Source of the DNA: Desulfopila inferna
GTDB taxonomy: Bacteria; Desulfobacterota; Desulfobulbia; Desulfobulbales; Desulfocapsaceae
Assembly: GCF_016919005.1 (NCBI RefSeq)
Contig: NZ_JAFFQE010000002.1
Location: 434,001-498,000 of the forward strand
Reading direction: 5' to 3'
DNA: 64,000 nt
The position numbers and the translations under genes are program-made. Each line of letters starts with the position of its first letter. Position 1 is the first letter of the stretch. This document shows positions 35,330-44,605 of the stretch, in pieces. The notes below the pieces were generated by a model, which was given only the letters and a program-made list of their open reading frames with translations, made no database searches and had not been told where the DNA came from.

Positions 35330-36745
35330 TTATCTCTCCTGGTTCCGAACAAGAATGTCTTCCGCGCTTTTCATAAAATAGTAGTTCAGATTGATTATCG
35401 TCTTTTCCATCTCCACATCTATATCCAGCGCATCGAGTTGAGCATTGAGTTCGGCTATGCGAGCCCGCACCACTTCGGCAAAATCACCGTCATAGTTGGT
35501 ATATGCAGTAAGATATGCCTCCGACTGTTCATGCACCTGGGGCAGCAGTTGTTTCTGATAGAGCTGTTGCCGCTGCTTCAATCTCCTGAGCTGTGTTTTG
35601 TTTTTTTCGAATCCTGCTATCATTTTTCGAATAAGAGACCATTTTTGGGTCTTTACCGCCTCAGCCTCGGACACTGCTGATTGCAATTCCTGCTCCGGAC
35701 GATTTTTGGTGAGAATGGGCAGATCGAAGCTCACGCCGAAAGAAATAAAATCGGCACGGTCTCCGCTAGGCGGATCATCGCGATATCCATAAACGGCGCT
35801 CACTCCCCACAGGGGTTTGTATCGCTCCCGGGCAAGATCGATGCCGAGATTATTGGCCTCAATCTTCCGTTTTATCGCCTGAACAGCGGGGTGCTCTATA
35901 AAATAGCCATAGAGCACCTGCGGATCAGCCTCTCTTTCGCCTGTATACAGAGGCTCATTGAGCATGGGAATGTCGGGCAAATCCCGCGGCAGTTCAAGAT
36001 TCGGTCTGCCCTGCCGACCGTCCGACGGGCTGCCGAGGTATTCCTCCCGAAAATACCCGCTGACCCATTCCGATAATTCCTCCAGCGCCATTTCCTGTTT
36101 TTGCTTTAAAACCGTGAGTCGATCATCCAGCCTTGTGAGTTCCAGTTGGGCGCGAACGATATCCTGTTGCCTGGCTCTTCCAAGGGTGGCGGAATAGCCG
36201 GCCTCCGCGATATCCGCCAGTTGAATGAACAGCGAACGATCCTTCTCGATCAGGGCAATGCTTTGCTGGGCTTTATAGGCCTCCAGCCAAAGCCGACTGA
36301 CGGTAACCACGGTATTTGCCTGGCGGTCCAGACGCTGAAAGGGATATTGCCGTCCCATGGTCCGCAGCTGCTCCCGCCTGATCCGCAGAGTGTCACCTCG
36401 CGGAATGGTTTGGGTTACCCCGAAGGTGATCTGGGTCATGGGTTCCTGATCGATGTCGAACGTATCGGTTGGAAAATTAGCCAGTCCTGCAGAAAATCTG
36501 GGTTCAGGCATAACACCCTCGGAAATGCTTCTCGCCTCAACCGCATCCTGCGAATACCGGTTTTCAACAAGCCAGGGGTCGTTGGCCTGGGCTGCTCCCA
36601 CCGCTGTTTCCAGGCTGAGTACCTGGGCAGCCGTACTCACCGCCCCCATGGAAATCGAGCAAACACCGATGACCAGAGCTGTTTGGAGCAGTACTACTCT
36701 CTTACTCTTCATAATCGATAGTTTGTGCATGATTGTTTTTTTCAC
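35330..36745 (-). CDS. cusC: CusC/TolC-type outer-membrane efflux protein
   Basis: Outer-membrane channel of 471 residues for the CusABC complex. The GTG at 36745 is chosen as start because GGGAGG lies eight bases upstream; the frame extends 13 codons further without such a signal. A signal peptide (about 10-37, ending VSTAAQ) is followed by two outer-membrane-efflux repeats (OEP, about 65-255 and 275-465) with the usual coiled-coil pattern (QSIALIEKDRSLFIQLADIAEAGY and similar). The N-terminal SLETAVGAAQANDPWLV is typical of TolC-like CusC/CzcC proteins. It has no lipobox Cys. Confidence 0.9.
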   Translation of the reverse strand: MKKTIMHKLSIMKSKRVVLLQTALVIGVCSISMGAVSTAAQVLSLETAVGAAQANDPWLVENRYSQDAVEARSISEGVMPEPRFSAGLANFPTDTFDIDQEPMTQITFGVTQTIPRGDTLRIRREQLRTMGRQYPFQRLDRQANTVVTVSRLWLEAYKAQQSIALIEKDRSLFIQLADIAEAGYSATLGRARQQDIVRAQLELTRLDDRLTVLKQKQEMALEELSEWVSGYFREEYLGSPSDGRQGRPNLELPRDLPDIPMLNEPLYTGEREADPQVLYGYFIEHPAVQAIKRKIEANNLGIDLARERYKPLWGVSAVYGYRDDPPSGDRADFISFGVSFDLPILTKNRPEQELQSAVSEAEAVKTQKWSLIRKMIAGFEKNKTQLRRLKQRQQLYQKQLLPQVHEQSEAYLTAYTNYDGDFAEVVRARIAELNAQLDALDIDVEMEKTIINLNYYFMKSAEDILVRNQER

Positions 36746-36831
36746 TGAGATTTCCTCCCGGCCCTGTGGATGGTTATCTGTCACAACCGGGGCCTTGCTT
36801 TAACAGACCCCCGGTTGTGATACTCAATGAA

Positions 36832-37269
36832 CTACATAGCCATATGAGGATACCAGAATTTCACGGTATGGGTATCCTCACCCGCTTTGAAAAGAGCGAT
36901 AACGCCCCATTTACCCGGTTCGTCAATGGTGAAATTAGCGGCGAAGACTCCGCTGCCGAAATCCTCCAGTGAAGCAAGCTGCTCTTTGCCGGACGGAGAG
37001 ACGAGCTTTACCTTACCGACAACCTTTTCTATCTTTTCACCATCCCGCATAAAGGTAGCCATAACGTGATGGGTCCTGCCTTCGGGATCCTTCATATTCA
37101 TAGCGGCAAGATCCATGACCTGAAACTCCGCATGAATATCACCTGCCATGACGGCATGCTTGAAGGTTCCATCCGCACTCTCGCTGCCGTGGTCCATCCC
37201 TTCCATTGCCATGGTATTCCCGCTCAACATGATGCATGCAAAAGTGATGAATAAAATGATCTTTTTCAT
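36832..37269 (-). CDS. Secreted YtkA-like protein, first gene of cus operon
   Basis: A 145-residue exported protein: signal peptide about 1-21 (ending TMAME), a Met/His-rich mature start MEGMDHGS, and a beta-rich domain resembling the FixH/YtkA-like family (GEFQVMDLAAMN-type start, GVFAANFTIDEPGKWGVIALF, final TVKFWYPHMAM). The many methionines and histidines fit periplasmic copper handling. It is the first gene of the efflux operon, about 50 bp before cusC, and lies downstream of a sigma-54-type promoter at 37385-37400. A copper chaperone function is inference. Confidence 0.75.
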   Translation of the reverse strand: MKKIILFITFACIMLSGNTMAMEGMDHGSESADGTFKHAVMAGDIHAEFQVMDLAAMNMKDPEGRTHHVMATFMRDGEKIEKVVGKVKLVSPSGKEQLASLEDFGSGVFAANFTIDEPGKWGVIALFKAGEDTHTVKFWYPHMAM

Positions 37270-37384
37270 AATATCTCCTCGGTTTTTTATTTGATATTCT
37301 CCAGGACGGTCTATTCTCTAACCTGAGAAAGCCGTTTTTACTTGCCCTTTCCGCATTGTTTTTATTGGTTTTCAACCACCCTGA

Positions 37385-37400
37385 AGCAACATGTATGCCA
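37385..37400 (-). promoter_or_regulatory. Sigma-54 promoter for the cus operon
   Basis: On the minus strand the sequence TGGCATACATGTTGCT has the exact GG-N10-GC spacing of RpoN promoters (consensus TGGCAC-N5-TTGCT). The predicted transcript starts near 37374, about 105 bases before the ATG of the YtkA-like gene. It lies upstream of, and points away from, the ZraS/ZraR-like regulator genes on the plus strand. Confidence 0.7.
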
Positions 37401-37700
37401 ACTCAATAAATTCACGGTCTTGACCGCGGTAGCTTTGTTAGCTACAAGGGATGGGGGGAACAGATATCAGCGCACAGTTGAACAAGGACGCAGTGCCCAA
37501 TTATTTGACAGCCTCCCAGCCACGCTGTATCATTTCTGGACAGTCCATTAAGCTACTTCGATGACGAAGCTCTCGAATGGCCAGATAAAACATGATAACC
37601 GCCTCTTTGTATTCCTGGTGCGGAATTTGCAAATAAACAGCTGGGAATGAGCGAAGTTGCTGAACCGGCATTGTGAAGATTCTAAAAACAAATAGATTAC
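37401..37700. other. Gene-free interval upstream of the cus promoter
   Basis: Would be the enhancer region for an RpoN activator. No clear repeated regulator box was recognised. No gene is evident here; a family D repeat follows. Confidence 0.4.
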
Positions 37701-37866
37701 TAATGAAACTCCGCTAGTTTCATGCTGCCTGCCTTGAAGGCTTCACGATCCCATTTTTACTGTCATTCCGGTCCCGGACCGGAGTCCGGGATGACGAAAC
37801 TAACAGATCCCCGAATATTCTTGATAATTTGCCTGAAAGGCAATCATCTTTAGCTGAGATTTATTG
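37701..37866 (+). repeat. Family D composite repeat
   Basis: Runs from ATGAAACTCCGCTAGTTTCAT through TGTCATTCCGGTCCCGGACC to CCCGAATATTCTTGAT and a terminal TTATTGG. It matches 44195-44363 and the inverted copy at 56156-56356. It ends 16 bp before the zraS start. Confidence 0.8.
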
Positions 37867-37882
37867 GTGATTAAATAAAATA

Positions 37883-39589
37883 ATGCAGTCAATCCCCCGC
37901 TCCACTCATACTTTTCGATTTTCAAGGGCGGCTGTGGGCCTGCTCTCCGCCACGATAGTGCTCGGCGTGATTCTTGTTTTCTCGACACTTCAGAATATCA
38001 GCAGAGCTCAGTCACTCATGGAGAAATTTCTCCTGGATAAAGGAGAAACAATTATCCGGGCAATTGAAGCGGGCAGCAGGGCCACAATGATGCATCACAT
38101 GGGCGCGGGCGATCCCCTGGATACACTGCTGGCGGAGTTTGTCAAAGACCGGGATATTCAATATATCAGTATCGTCGATACCGACGGAACTATCCTGAAA
38201 CACGCGGGTTCTTCGGCCGATGTAACTTTTTCGGAGAACGAAGTAGACGAAATATTTTCCTCCAGCACCTCCATTACTAAGTTAAACAGAGCGGAAGGAA
38301 TGTACACCCTGTCGGCCCTCTTCGAAATTGACTTCCGAGGATCACGGATGCCGATGAACTCAAGGTACTCACAATCTTCTGAAAATGAGGCTGATAAAAA
38401 AATACTCTCCATCGGCCTTCTTACCAGACAATTTGATATCGCCCGTCAACAGGATGTTCGTCATACCATGTTCATGGGTGCAATTTTGTTTCTGGTCAGC
38501 AGTGCCGGTCTTTACTTTCTTTTTCTTTATCAAAAGATACGGATTACCGGCACCAACCTTGCCAACATGAAGCTCTATACCGATAATATCATTGAATCCA
38601 TTCCCGTGGCCGTTGTAACCCTGGATGTCGATGATAATATTGTTTCCTGCAACCGCAACACCGAAGAGCTCTTCGCATCTCCGCTCTCCTCAATCAAGGG
38701 AACAAGCATTTATACCGCTTTTCCCAAATGCCCCATATACCAGCAGGAAGCCTGCGAGAGTCTGCTGGAATACGAGACGGAATGCCCCGGCGTTAACGGC
38801 AGACAAATTCCCCTGCGGGTGAGCTGTTCTCCTCTGGTCAATCATGAAAACGTCAAGATCGGCAAGGTCCTGATCATCCGGGATATGAGTTCGATCAAGA
38901 GCATGGAAATTCAGCTCGAGCGCTCCCGCCGCATGGCGGCGCTTGGTAAAATGGCGGCAGGCATAGCCCATGAGATCCGTAATCCACTTGGCACACTGCG
39001 GGGGTTTGCCCAGTTCTTCGGCAGCCAATCAAAATCCATTGAGGACAGCAGGAAGTATTCGGAGCTGATGATCAGTGAAATAGACCGCTTGAACCAGACG
39101 GTATCAGGTCTGCTGCAATTTTCCAGACCGCGAGCCCCACAGTTCAAAAAGGTTGAGATCGACCGCCTTTTTGAAAAAACGGTTTCGATGATGGAAGCAG
39201 ATTTCTCCAGTAAAAACGTTGAACTGCAATGGCAAAAAGATTGCGGAATCGATATCAGGGCCGATCCCGACCTGCTGCTGCAGGTGCTCATGAATCTGAT
39301 CAAAAACAGTATCAAGGCTACGCCTTCCGGGGGAGCTATCACCCTGGCCTGCGCTCAGGAGGATCATTATATCAGGATTACTGTTGCAGACAACGGCTCC
39401 GGGATGTCCGAAGAGGTCCGGGAAAGGATGTTTGATCCGTTTTTCACAACCACCAGAGCGGGTACCGGCCTTGGTTTAGCGGTCAGCCACCAGATAATCG
39501 AGCAGCACGGCGGCGTATTTGAGGTGAGCACTCAACCGGAAACAGGAACCTCTATCAGCATTCTTTTACCTTATGACATGGAGAAATAA
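37883..39589 (+). CDS. zraS: ZraS-like sensor histidine kinase
   Basis: Inner-membrane kinase of 568 residues. Two helices (about 17-36 and 196-216) bracket a 160-residue periplasmic sensor with a Met/His cluster ATMMHHMGAGD (67-77) and a Cache-like pattern IQYISIVDTDGTILKHA. A PAS domain (about 230-335, with several Cys: CPIYQQEACE, ETECPG) precedes HisKA with His363 (AAGIAHEIRNPLG) and HATPase (N475, DNGSGMS, GTGLGLAVSH). The arrangement matches ZraS/HydH of envelope metal stress. It is followed immediately by the ZraR-like regulator. Metal ligand identity is not proven; copper, silver or zinc would fit neighbours. Confidence 0.88.
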   Translation: MQSIPRSTHTFRFSRAAVGLLSATIVLGVILVFSTLQNISRAQSLMEKFLLDKGETIIRAIEAGSRATMMHHMGAGDPLDTLLAEFVKDRDIQYISIVDTDGTILKHAGSSADVTFSENEVDEIFSSSTSITKLNRAEGMYTLSALFEIDFRGSRMPMNSRYSQSSENEADKKILSIGLLTRQFDIARQQDVRHTMFMGAILFLVSSAGLYFLFLYQKIRITGTNLANMKLYTDNIIESIPVAVVTLDVDDNIVSCNRNTEELFASPLSSIKGTSIYTAFPKCPIYQQEACESLLEYETECPGVNGRQIPLRVSCSPLVNHENVKIGKVLIIRDMSSIKSMEIQLERSRRMAALGKMAAGIAHEIRNPLGTLRGFAQFFGSQSKSIEDSRKYSELMISEIDRLNQTVSGLLQFSRPRAPQFKKVEIDRLFEKTVSMMEADFSSKNVELQWQKDCGIDIRADPDLLLQVLMNLIKNSIKATPSGGAITLACAQEDHYIRITVADNGSGMSEEVRERMFDPFFTTTRAGTGLGLAVSHQIIEQHGGVFEVSTQPETGTSISILLPYDMEK

Positions 39590-39590
39590 G

Positions 39591-40955
39591 ATGGCCAAAC
39601 GACAGGAAACCATATTGCTGGTCGATGACGACTCCAGTCACCGCACCATGCTCAAAGTCAACCTGGAAAGCGCCGGATTCCCTACTCTCGAGGCTCAGGA
39701 CGGCGATGAGGTTTTGCCGATACTGGCTGAGAAGGAAGTTGATCTGATTCTGCTCGATTTAAAAATGAAGCGGATGGGCGGTCTTTCCACCCTCTCGATG
39801 CTCCTGCAGTCCGGCATAAAAATTCCGGTAGTTGTGATCACTGCCTTTTCTTCGGTTGAAAGTGCTGTCGAGGCCATGAAAAAAGGAGCCTTTGACTACA
39901 TCACCAAACCCGTGGATATCGAAGAGCTCAAACTGACCATCTCCAGGGCACTCAACTTCAGGACACTGGACGAAGAGAACAGATCGTTGAAGAAGAAGTT
40001 GGGCGAGAGATATCAATTTGACAATATTATCGGCAAGAGCCCTGCCATGCAGGAAATGTTTGCCACCCTCAAGCTGGTCGCCCCCACCGACTCGACTGTT
40101 CTGATTACCGGGGAATCAGGCACCGGAAAAGAACTGATCGCCGATGCCCTGCACCAAAACAGCGCCAGAAGCAACGCCGCGTTTGTCAAACTCAACTGCG
40201 CCGCACTCCATGAAAATCTTCTGGAAAGCGAACTTTTCGGTCATGAAGCCGGCTCCTTTACCGGAGCCTCAAGCCAGAGAAAAGGTCGATTTGAACTTGC
40301 CGATAAGGGTACCCTCTTTTTAGATGAAATCGGGGATATGAGTCTTGCCACCCAGGCCAAGATCCTGCGCATACTCCAGGAGGGCGAGTTTGAAAGGGTA
40401 GGAGGAAACAGAACCATCAAAGTAGATGTTCGTCTCCTGGCCGCCACCCATAAAGATTTGCAGGTCATGATCAGCGAAGGGACCTTCCGTCAGGATCTGT
40501 TCTTCAGACTCTCGGTCATTCCCTTGCATCTTCCAGCGCTGCGGGAGAGAAATATAGACATTCCCGAACTTGCGCAATTTTTCCTTAAACGCTATGCCGT
40601 AAAAAACAGAAAAGATATCAAAGGCTTTCATCCGGAAGCACTCAATCTTCTGATGCAATACGACTGGCCCGGCAATATCCGCGAACTTGAAAATACTATA
40701 GAACGAGCCACCATACTCTGTCTGGGAGAACAGATCACCCCCCGGGAGTTGCCGCCGCAGTTTTTTCCTGAAGGTGTGCAGCCACAAGCGGCCGAGAGTT
40801 CTGTAAAGGCAGATTTCACCCTGCGCGACATGGAACGTGAAGTCATTAAAACGACACTTGAAAAAACCGGCAACAATAAAAGCGCTACGGCAAAAAAGCT
40901 GGGGATTGCCCGTCAGACCTTACTGAATAAACTTAAGGAGTACGGTATCGAATAA
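39591..40955 (+). CDS. zraR: ZraR-like sigma-54-dependent response regulator
   Basis: RpoN activator of 454 residues, NtrC family. The ATG at 39591 with GGAG seven bases before it is preferred to one 18 bases upstream inside zraS. Order: receiver (phospho-Asp56 in LILLDLKMK, Lys106), AAA+ (Walker A GESGTGKE at 174-181, Walker B TLFLDEIGD, sensor and R-finger motifs), and a C-terminal Fis-type helix-turn-helix (NNKSATAKKLGIARQTLLNKLK). The sigma-54 contact loop reads GSFTGA (221-226) instead of GAFTGA. It is the best candidate to drive the two RpoN promoters at 37385 and 48133. Confidence 0.9.
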   Translation: MAKRQETILLVDDDSSHRTMLKVNLESAGFPTLEAQDGDEVLPILAEKEVDLILLDLKMKRMGGLSTLSMLLQSGIKIPVVVITAFSSVESAVEAMKKGAFDYITKPVDIEELKLTISRALNFRTLDEENRSLKKKLGERYQFDNIIGKSPAMQEMFATLKLVAPTDSTVLITGESGTGKELIADALHQNSARSNAAFVKLNCAALHENLLESELFGHEAGSFTGASSQRKGRFELADKGTLFLDEIGDMSLATQAKILRILQEGEFERVGGNRTIKVDVRLLAATHKDLQVMISEGTFRQDLFFRLSVIPLHLPALRERNIDIPELAQFFLKRYAVKNRKDIKGFHPEALNLLMQYDWPGNIRELENTIERATILCLGEQITPRELPPQFFPEGVQPQAAESSVKADFTLRDMEREVIKTTLEKTGNNKSATAKKLGIARQTLLNKLKEYGIE

Positions 40956-40965
40956 GGGCAGACTT

Positions 40966-41730
40966 ATGCAGATTACATATGCGGCACTGACCGACAAGGG
41001 TCTAAAAAGAAAGAACAATGAAGACGCCTATTCCATTGAAAAAGGACCCCGGCAGTCGAATGTAAATGACCGGTACGACGAGCTTCTCTGTGTTATAGCC
41101 GATGGTATGGGCGGACACTCCTGCGGTGAAGTCGCCAGCAGGATGGCATGTGACGAATTCTCCGGATTTCTGGATCGTCAACTCCTCAGACAACGACCGG
41201 AGGTCATCGAAAAACGGTTCCAGCAGAAAATTTTTGATATCGACAACCGGATTCGAAATCATGGCTTCACCAATACCCCCTGCATGGATATGGGGACAAC
41301 CCTTTCAGCAATCCTCTTCCTACGGGAAAAAGCGGTCATAGCGCATGTCGGCGACAGCCGTATTTATCGATTGCGCAACAGGAACCTTAAGCAACTGACC
41401 ACCGACCACAACCTGGTTCAGGATTTAGTCAGAGAAGGTCTCATCACTCCGGAAGCTGCGCTGACGCACCCTTTCAGGAACAAACTGACTCAAGCTATCG
41501 GAACCAACGAGCCTGTCGAGCAGGTTGACACCCAGCGTATACAACTTGCTCACGGCGACAGGTTCATTTTATCAACCGATGGTCTGCATGGAGAGGTCGG
41601 ACACGCAGAAATTGAGCAGGTCCTCTTAGCCTCGGACTCGCCTGAGGGGGCAGCCGAGCAATTGATATCTCTGGCCCTGCAGGGCGGAGGCAGCGACAAT
41701 ATCACCGTCCTGGTTATCTTTCTCAGTTAA
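40966..41730 (+). CDS. PP2C-type serine/threonine phosphatase
   Basis: A soluble 254-residue PPM/PP2C phosphatase of the Stp1/PrpC kind. Metal-binding motifs are visible: KRKNNEDAY near the start, IADGMGGHSCGEVAS, VIAHVGDSRIYRLR, LSTDGLHGEV and the final GGGSDNITVLVIF. It begins 11 bp after zraR and is likely co-transcribed. No partner Ser/Thr kinase of the Hanks type is in the window. It may dephosphorylate a regulator of the metal or partner-switching system; that is inference. Confidence 0.9.
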   Translation: MQITYAALTDKGLKRKNNEDAYSIEKGPRQSNVNDRYDELLCVIADGMGGHSCGEVASRMACDEFSGFLDRQLLRQRPEVIEKRFQQKIFDIDNRIRNHGFTNTPCMDMGTTLSAILFLREKAVIAHVGDSRIYRLRNRNLKQLTTDHNLVQDLVREGLITPEAALTHPFRNKLTQAIGTNEPVEQVDTQRIQLAHGDRFILSTDGLHGEVGHAEIEQVLLASDSPEGAAEQLISLALQGGGSDNITVLVIFLS

Positions 41731-41794
41731 GGTGGACTCGATCCGGAATCCAGTTGTTTTAGATAGTTATGGGTTTCGGCGAGCTTGTCATCAT

Positions 41795-41991
41795 TGATAA
41801 TCTCGTAAAAAGTCATTGAAGTTCTGGGATGGACTCTGCGATAAGCACCCGTACGGGCATAAACTCCGACTTCGAGAAAGCTCGATATACTAGGCGTGTA
41901 TCTGAAATGGTGACTTGGCAGTACATGTGGTACGGCAAATCGCCCTTTCAGATCTACAACGACGTAGATCGAGCTTTTTACGAGTCCATCA
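41795..41991. repeat. Complete family B repeat, 197 bp
   Basis: Terminal inverted repeats TGATAATCTCGTAAAAAG (41795-41812) and, in reverse complement, TGATGGACTCGTAAAAAG (41974-41991), 16 of 18 identical. The interior contains the GATAAGCACCCGTACGGGC core found at five other sites. The right end contains the TAA stop of the RsbU-like gene. It has MITE character; no open frame. Confidence 0.75.
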
Positions 41992-43774
41992 TCATTTTGA
42001 TAACTACAAAGGTGATATCGTCCTGCGGCGGTACCCCTTCCAGAAAAATATCAATCTCGCTATTGATCAATTCAATTAATTTTTCGGGCTCCAGCCTGCT
42101 GTTTTCGATGATAATTCTCTTGATCCGTTCTTTGCCGAACATTTCTCCGCGAGAATTCTCGGCCTCCCAGGCACCATCACTGCCAATGACAATCAGCTGA
42201 TCCCTTCCTGTTGTCGCCACCTGATTGCTCTCATACTCGAGGCTGCTCTCGACTCCCATTGCTATACCCTTCCCATAGAGTTCGGTACATTTTTGATCGC
42301 CGACCTGAAGCAGTAATGCAGGGTCATGGCCGGCCCTGACCCATTCCATGGTTTTTTGCCGAGGGTCAACGGCAATATAGAAGAGCGTGACGAAATTTGA
42401 AGTAGCTTCGGTATCACGGCACAATACCCTGTTGACATCGGTGATAATCTCAGCGAGAGTTCCGGGTTGATCGTTTCTCGCCCGCAGCATTGCCCTGACC
42501 GAGGCCATAAGCAAGGCGGCACCAATACCGTGACCAACGACATCGCCGACAATCGCGCCCACCCTTTCCGGTCCATTTTTATACCGGACCAGATCGAAAA
42601 AATCCCCTCCGGTTTCCTGGCAATACCTGCTTACACCACAAATTTCTATATTCTTGTCCTTGTATCTGGAACCGGGAAGAAAATTCTGCTGCACCTCTCT
42701 GGCAATTTCCATGGATTTCTGCAGTTCCATTCCCTGCCTGATCTGCGAAGTCATGGTGTTGAAGCTTTTGGTCAGCTCTCCGATCTCATCACTTGAGCGC
42801 ACAGGTAACGGAGGCCCAAAAACACCGCCGGCAAGATTCTCCGCGGCTATTGATATCTTTCTGATGGAACCGGTCATTGTCGAAGTCATGGAACGGATGA
42901 AGGCAATGATCAAAATGATGGCAGTGGCGAAGAGCATGGAATAGTAGAATCTGAAGTCCAGGATAGGCTGCATCACCGTTTCACCCGGAGCAATAACGAC
43001 CATATACCATGGTGCCTCAGCCAGACGATAGAAACCGCTTATCTCCCGTGGCGGATTACCTTTGCCGAAAATCGTGCCGTGGGATTTTTCCTGGATCGCG
43101 GCAAGTGTCAGCTTTTCCAGTGAAGAATCGCCGAAGGATCTTATCTGCTCCGAGGCTTGAGCAGCCTCATATGAGGAATGAGCAATCACATTACCCTCCA
43201 TATCAATCAGCATGGTTCTGTTGCTTTTCCACCATTCTGATTTGGCCAGCTCTTCGACAAGATCGGAAACCGTAATTTCAACCTTAATGCTGCCGCTTTC
43301 GCCGTGCTCTGGTTCAATCAGAGAGCTTTCTAATACCACCGACTGATCACCTTTCTCCCAGGAATACACAGGGGAAGAAATTTCCAGCGATCCTGCTGAG
43401 TGATGCTTTCCACCAGTGCCCCCCATGGCATGCAGCCCATTTTCCGTATCGGAATCCCAGGTAATATCAACCTCTGCGACACCTTCCAGCTCCTCAAGCT
43501 GTTCCAGGGTATATTGCAGCGCAAGGTGAGCCATTTCCGCTCCGGATGCATACTGGAGTCTCTGCAGCAAGTCTTCCGGTAGACCCAACCGCATGTCCAC
43601 CCGGTGAGCGGCTTTTTGCAGATTGGCTATGGCCGTCTCACTCCATTGAGTCAATAATCCTTTTCTGGCAAACACATAGCCCCCCCATCCAATGGCCGTG
43701 AGAAAGAGAAATGTCGGGATCAGCACAAGCACGACGATCTTCTGCTGCAAAGATTTAAAGCGGAATGTAATCAT
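41978..43774 (-). CDS. RsbU-like membrane serine phosphatase (Cache-HAMP-SpoIIE/PP2C)
   Basis: A 598-residue inner-membrane phosphatase that would dephosphorylate an STAS antagonist in a partner switch. First helix about 13-33, a periplasmic Cache-type sensor region 35-275 (containing GVAEVDITWDSDTEN and FYRLAEAPWYMVVIAPGE), second helix about 279-297, HAMP 300-350 and SpoIIE/PP2C domain 385-595 with CQETGGDFFDL, GDVVGHGIGAALLMA, GSDGAWEAEN and DDITFVVIK. The last residues and stop are provided by a repeat end. The RsbW-like and STAS partners lie about 3 kb away on the plus strand. Confidence 0.92.
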   Translation of the reverse strand: MITFRFKSLQQKIVVLVLIPTFLFLTAIGWGGYVFARKGLLTQWSETAIANLQKAAHRVDMRLGLPEDLLQRLQYASGAEMAHLALQYTLEQLEELEGVAEVDITWDSDTENGLHAMGGTGGKHHSAGSLEISSPVYSWEKGDQSVVLESSLIEPEHGESGSIKVEITVSDLVEELAKSEWWKSNRTMLIDMEGNVIAHSSYEAAQASEQIRSFGDSSLEKLTLAAIQEKSHGTIFGKGNPPREISGFYRLAEAPWYMVVIAPGETVMQPILDFRFYYSMLFATAIILIIAFIRSMTSTMTGSIRKISIAAENLAGGVFGPPLPVRSSDEIGELTKSFNTMTSQIRQGMELQKSMEIAREVQQNFLPGSRYKDKNIEICGVSRYCQETGGDFFDLVRYKNGPERVGAIVGDVVGHGIGAALLMASVRAMLRARNDQPGTLAEIITDVNRVLCRDTEATSNFVTLFYIAVDPRQKTMEWVRAGHDPALLLQVGDQKCTELYGKGIAMGVESSLEYESNQVATTGRDQLIVIGSDGAWEAENSRGEMFGKERIKRIIIENSRLEPEKLIELINSEIDIFLEGVPPQDDITFVVIKMMMDS

Positions 43775-44194
43775 TTTAATATTTATCCGTAATATGATGC
43801 GAGCTGACTATCCTGTGCTCCTTACCATGAAAATGGAGCAGCGGCATGAATACCGAGAATACATCAATACACTTTTTCATTTCAAACTCTCCTAGCTCCC
43901 GTTTTTCCATAGATATTGTCATTGAGAAGGAGTTATGCATCGATCATGCCACCAACCACTGAAGTGTGTTTGGCTCTAATAACAACAGGTTTTACCAGCG
44001 AATTTTTTCCATTACTTCAAATTATGGACAAGCACTGGAGAGCTTTTGAAAATATTGCTTTTCCTGGCTCAGCTTCACTGTACAGATTTAAGACATGGTC
44101 AGCCGGTGAGAAATCAAATATGTGCGCTCTGCCGGATTAAACATACTTTGGTCAACACCGTGACTGGTCGGTAGACAAATTCTTTCTGATTAGC
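43775..44194. other. Gene-free interval
   Basis: Upstream region shared by the divergent RsbU and ABC exporter genes. No gene, clear promoter or palindrome was recognised in this part; a family D repeat follows at 44195. Confidence 0.4.
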
Positions 44195-44363
44195 AATGAA
44201 ACTCAGCTAGTTTCATGCTGCCTGCCCAGGAGATTTTACAAAAGCCTATTTTTACCGTCATCCTGGACTCCGATTTGGGACCGGAATGACAACACAAACA
44301 TATTCCGCGAATATTCTTGATGGTTTACCCATAATTTAAGTTTCTTTGGTTGAATCTTACTGG
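44195..44363 (+). repeat. Family D composite repeat
   Basis: Matches 37701-37866: ATGAAACTCAGCTAGTTTCA, CCTATTTTTACCGTCATCC, GGACCGGAATGAC, CCGCGAATATTCTTGATG, and the terminal TACTGG. The remaining 240 bases to the ABC gene show no gene. Confidence 0.8.
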
Positions 44364-44605
44364 TTATAAAAAATCCTTTTGATTAAAGGACATGACAAAA
44401 CTGTCCCTGCAGCAGAAATGGCCAACCAACCCTTTCACAATTCATTTGCGGCAATCCGATAGGTTGTGCTGACGAAAGAAAACCCAACGCTTTTGCTCAT
44501 TTCTCTTCTCTGCACTTTGCAACAACAAAATAGCGGAACATTTATTGCAAATTCAAAACACAAAAGAGGCCGATCTCCACTGAATTGAACGAAAAAGGAT
44601 AAATT

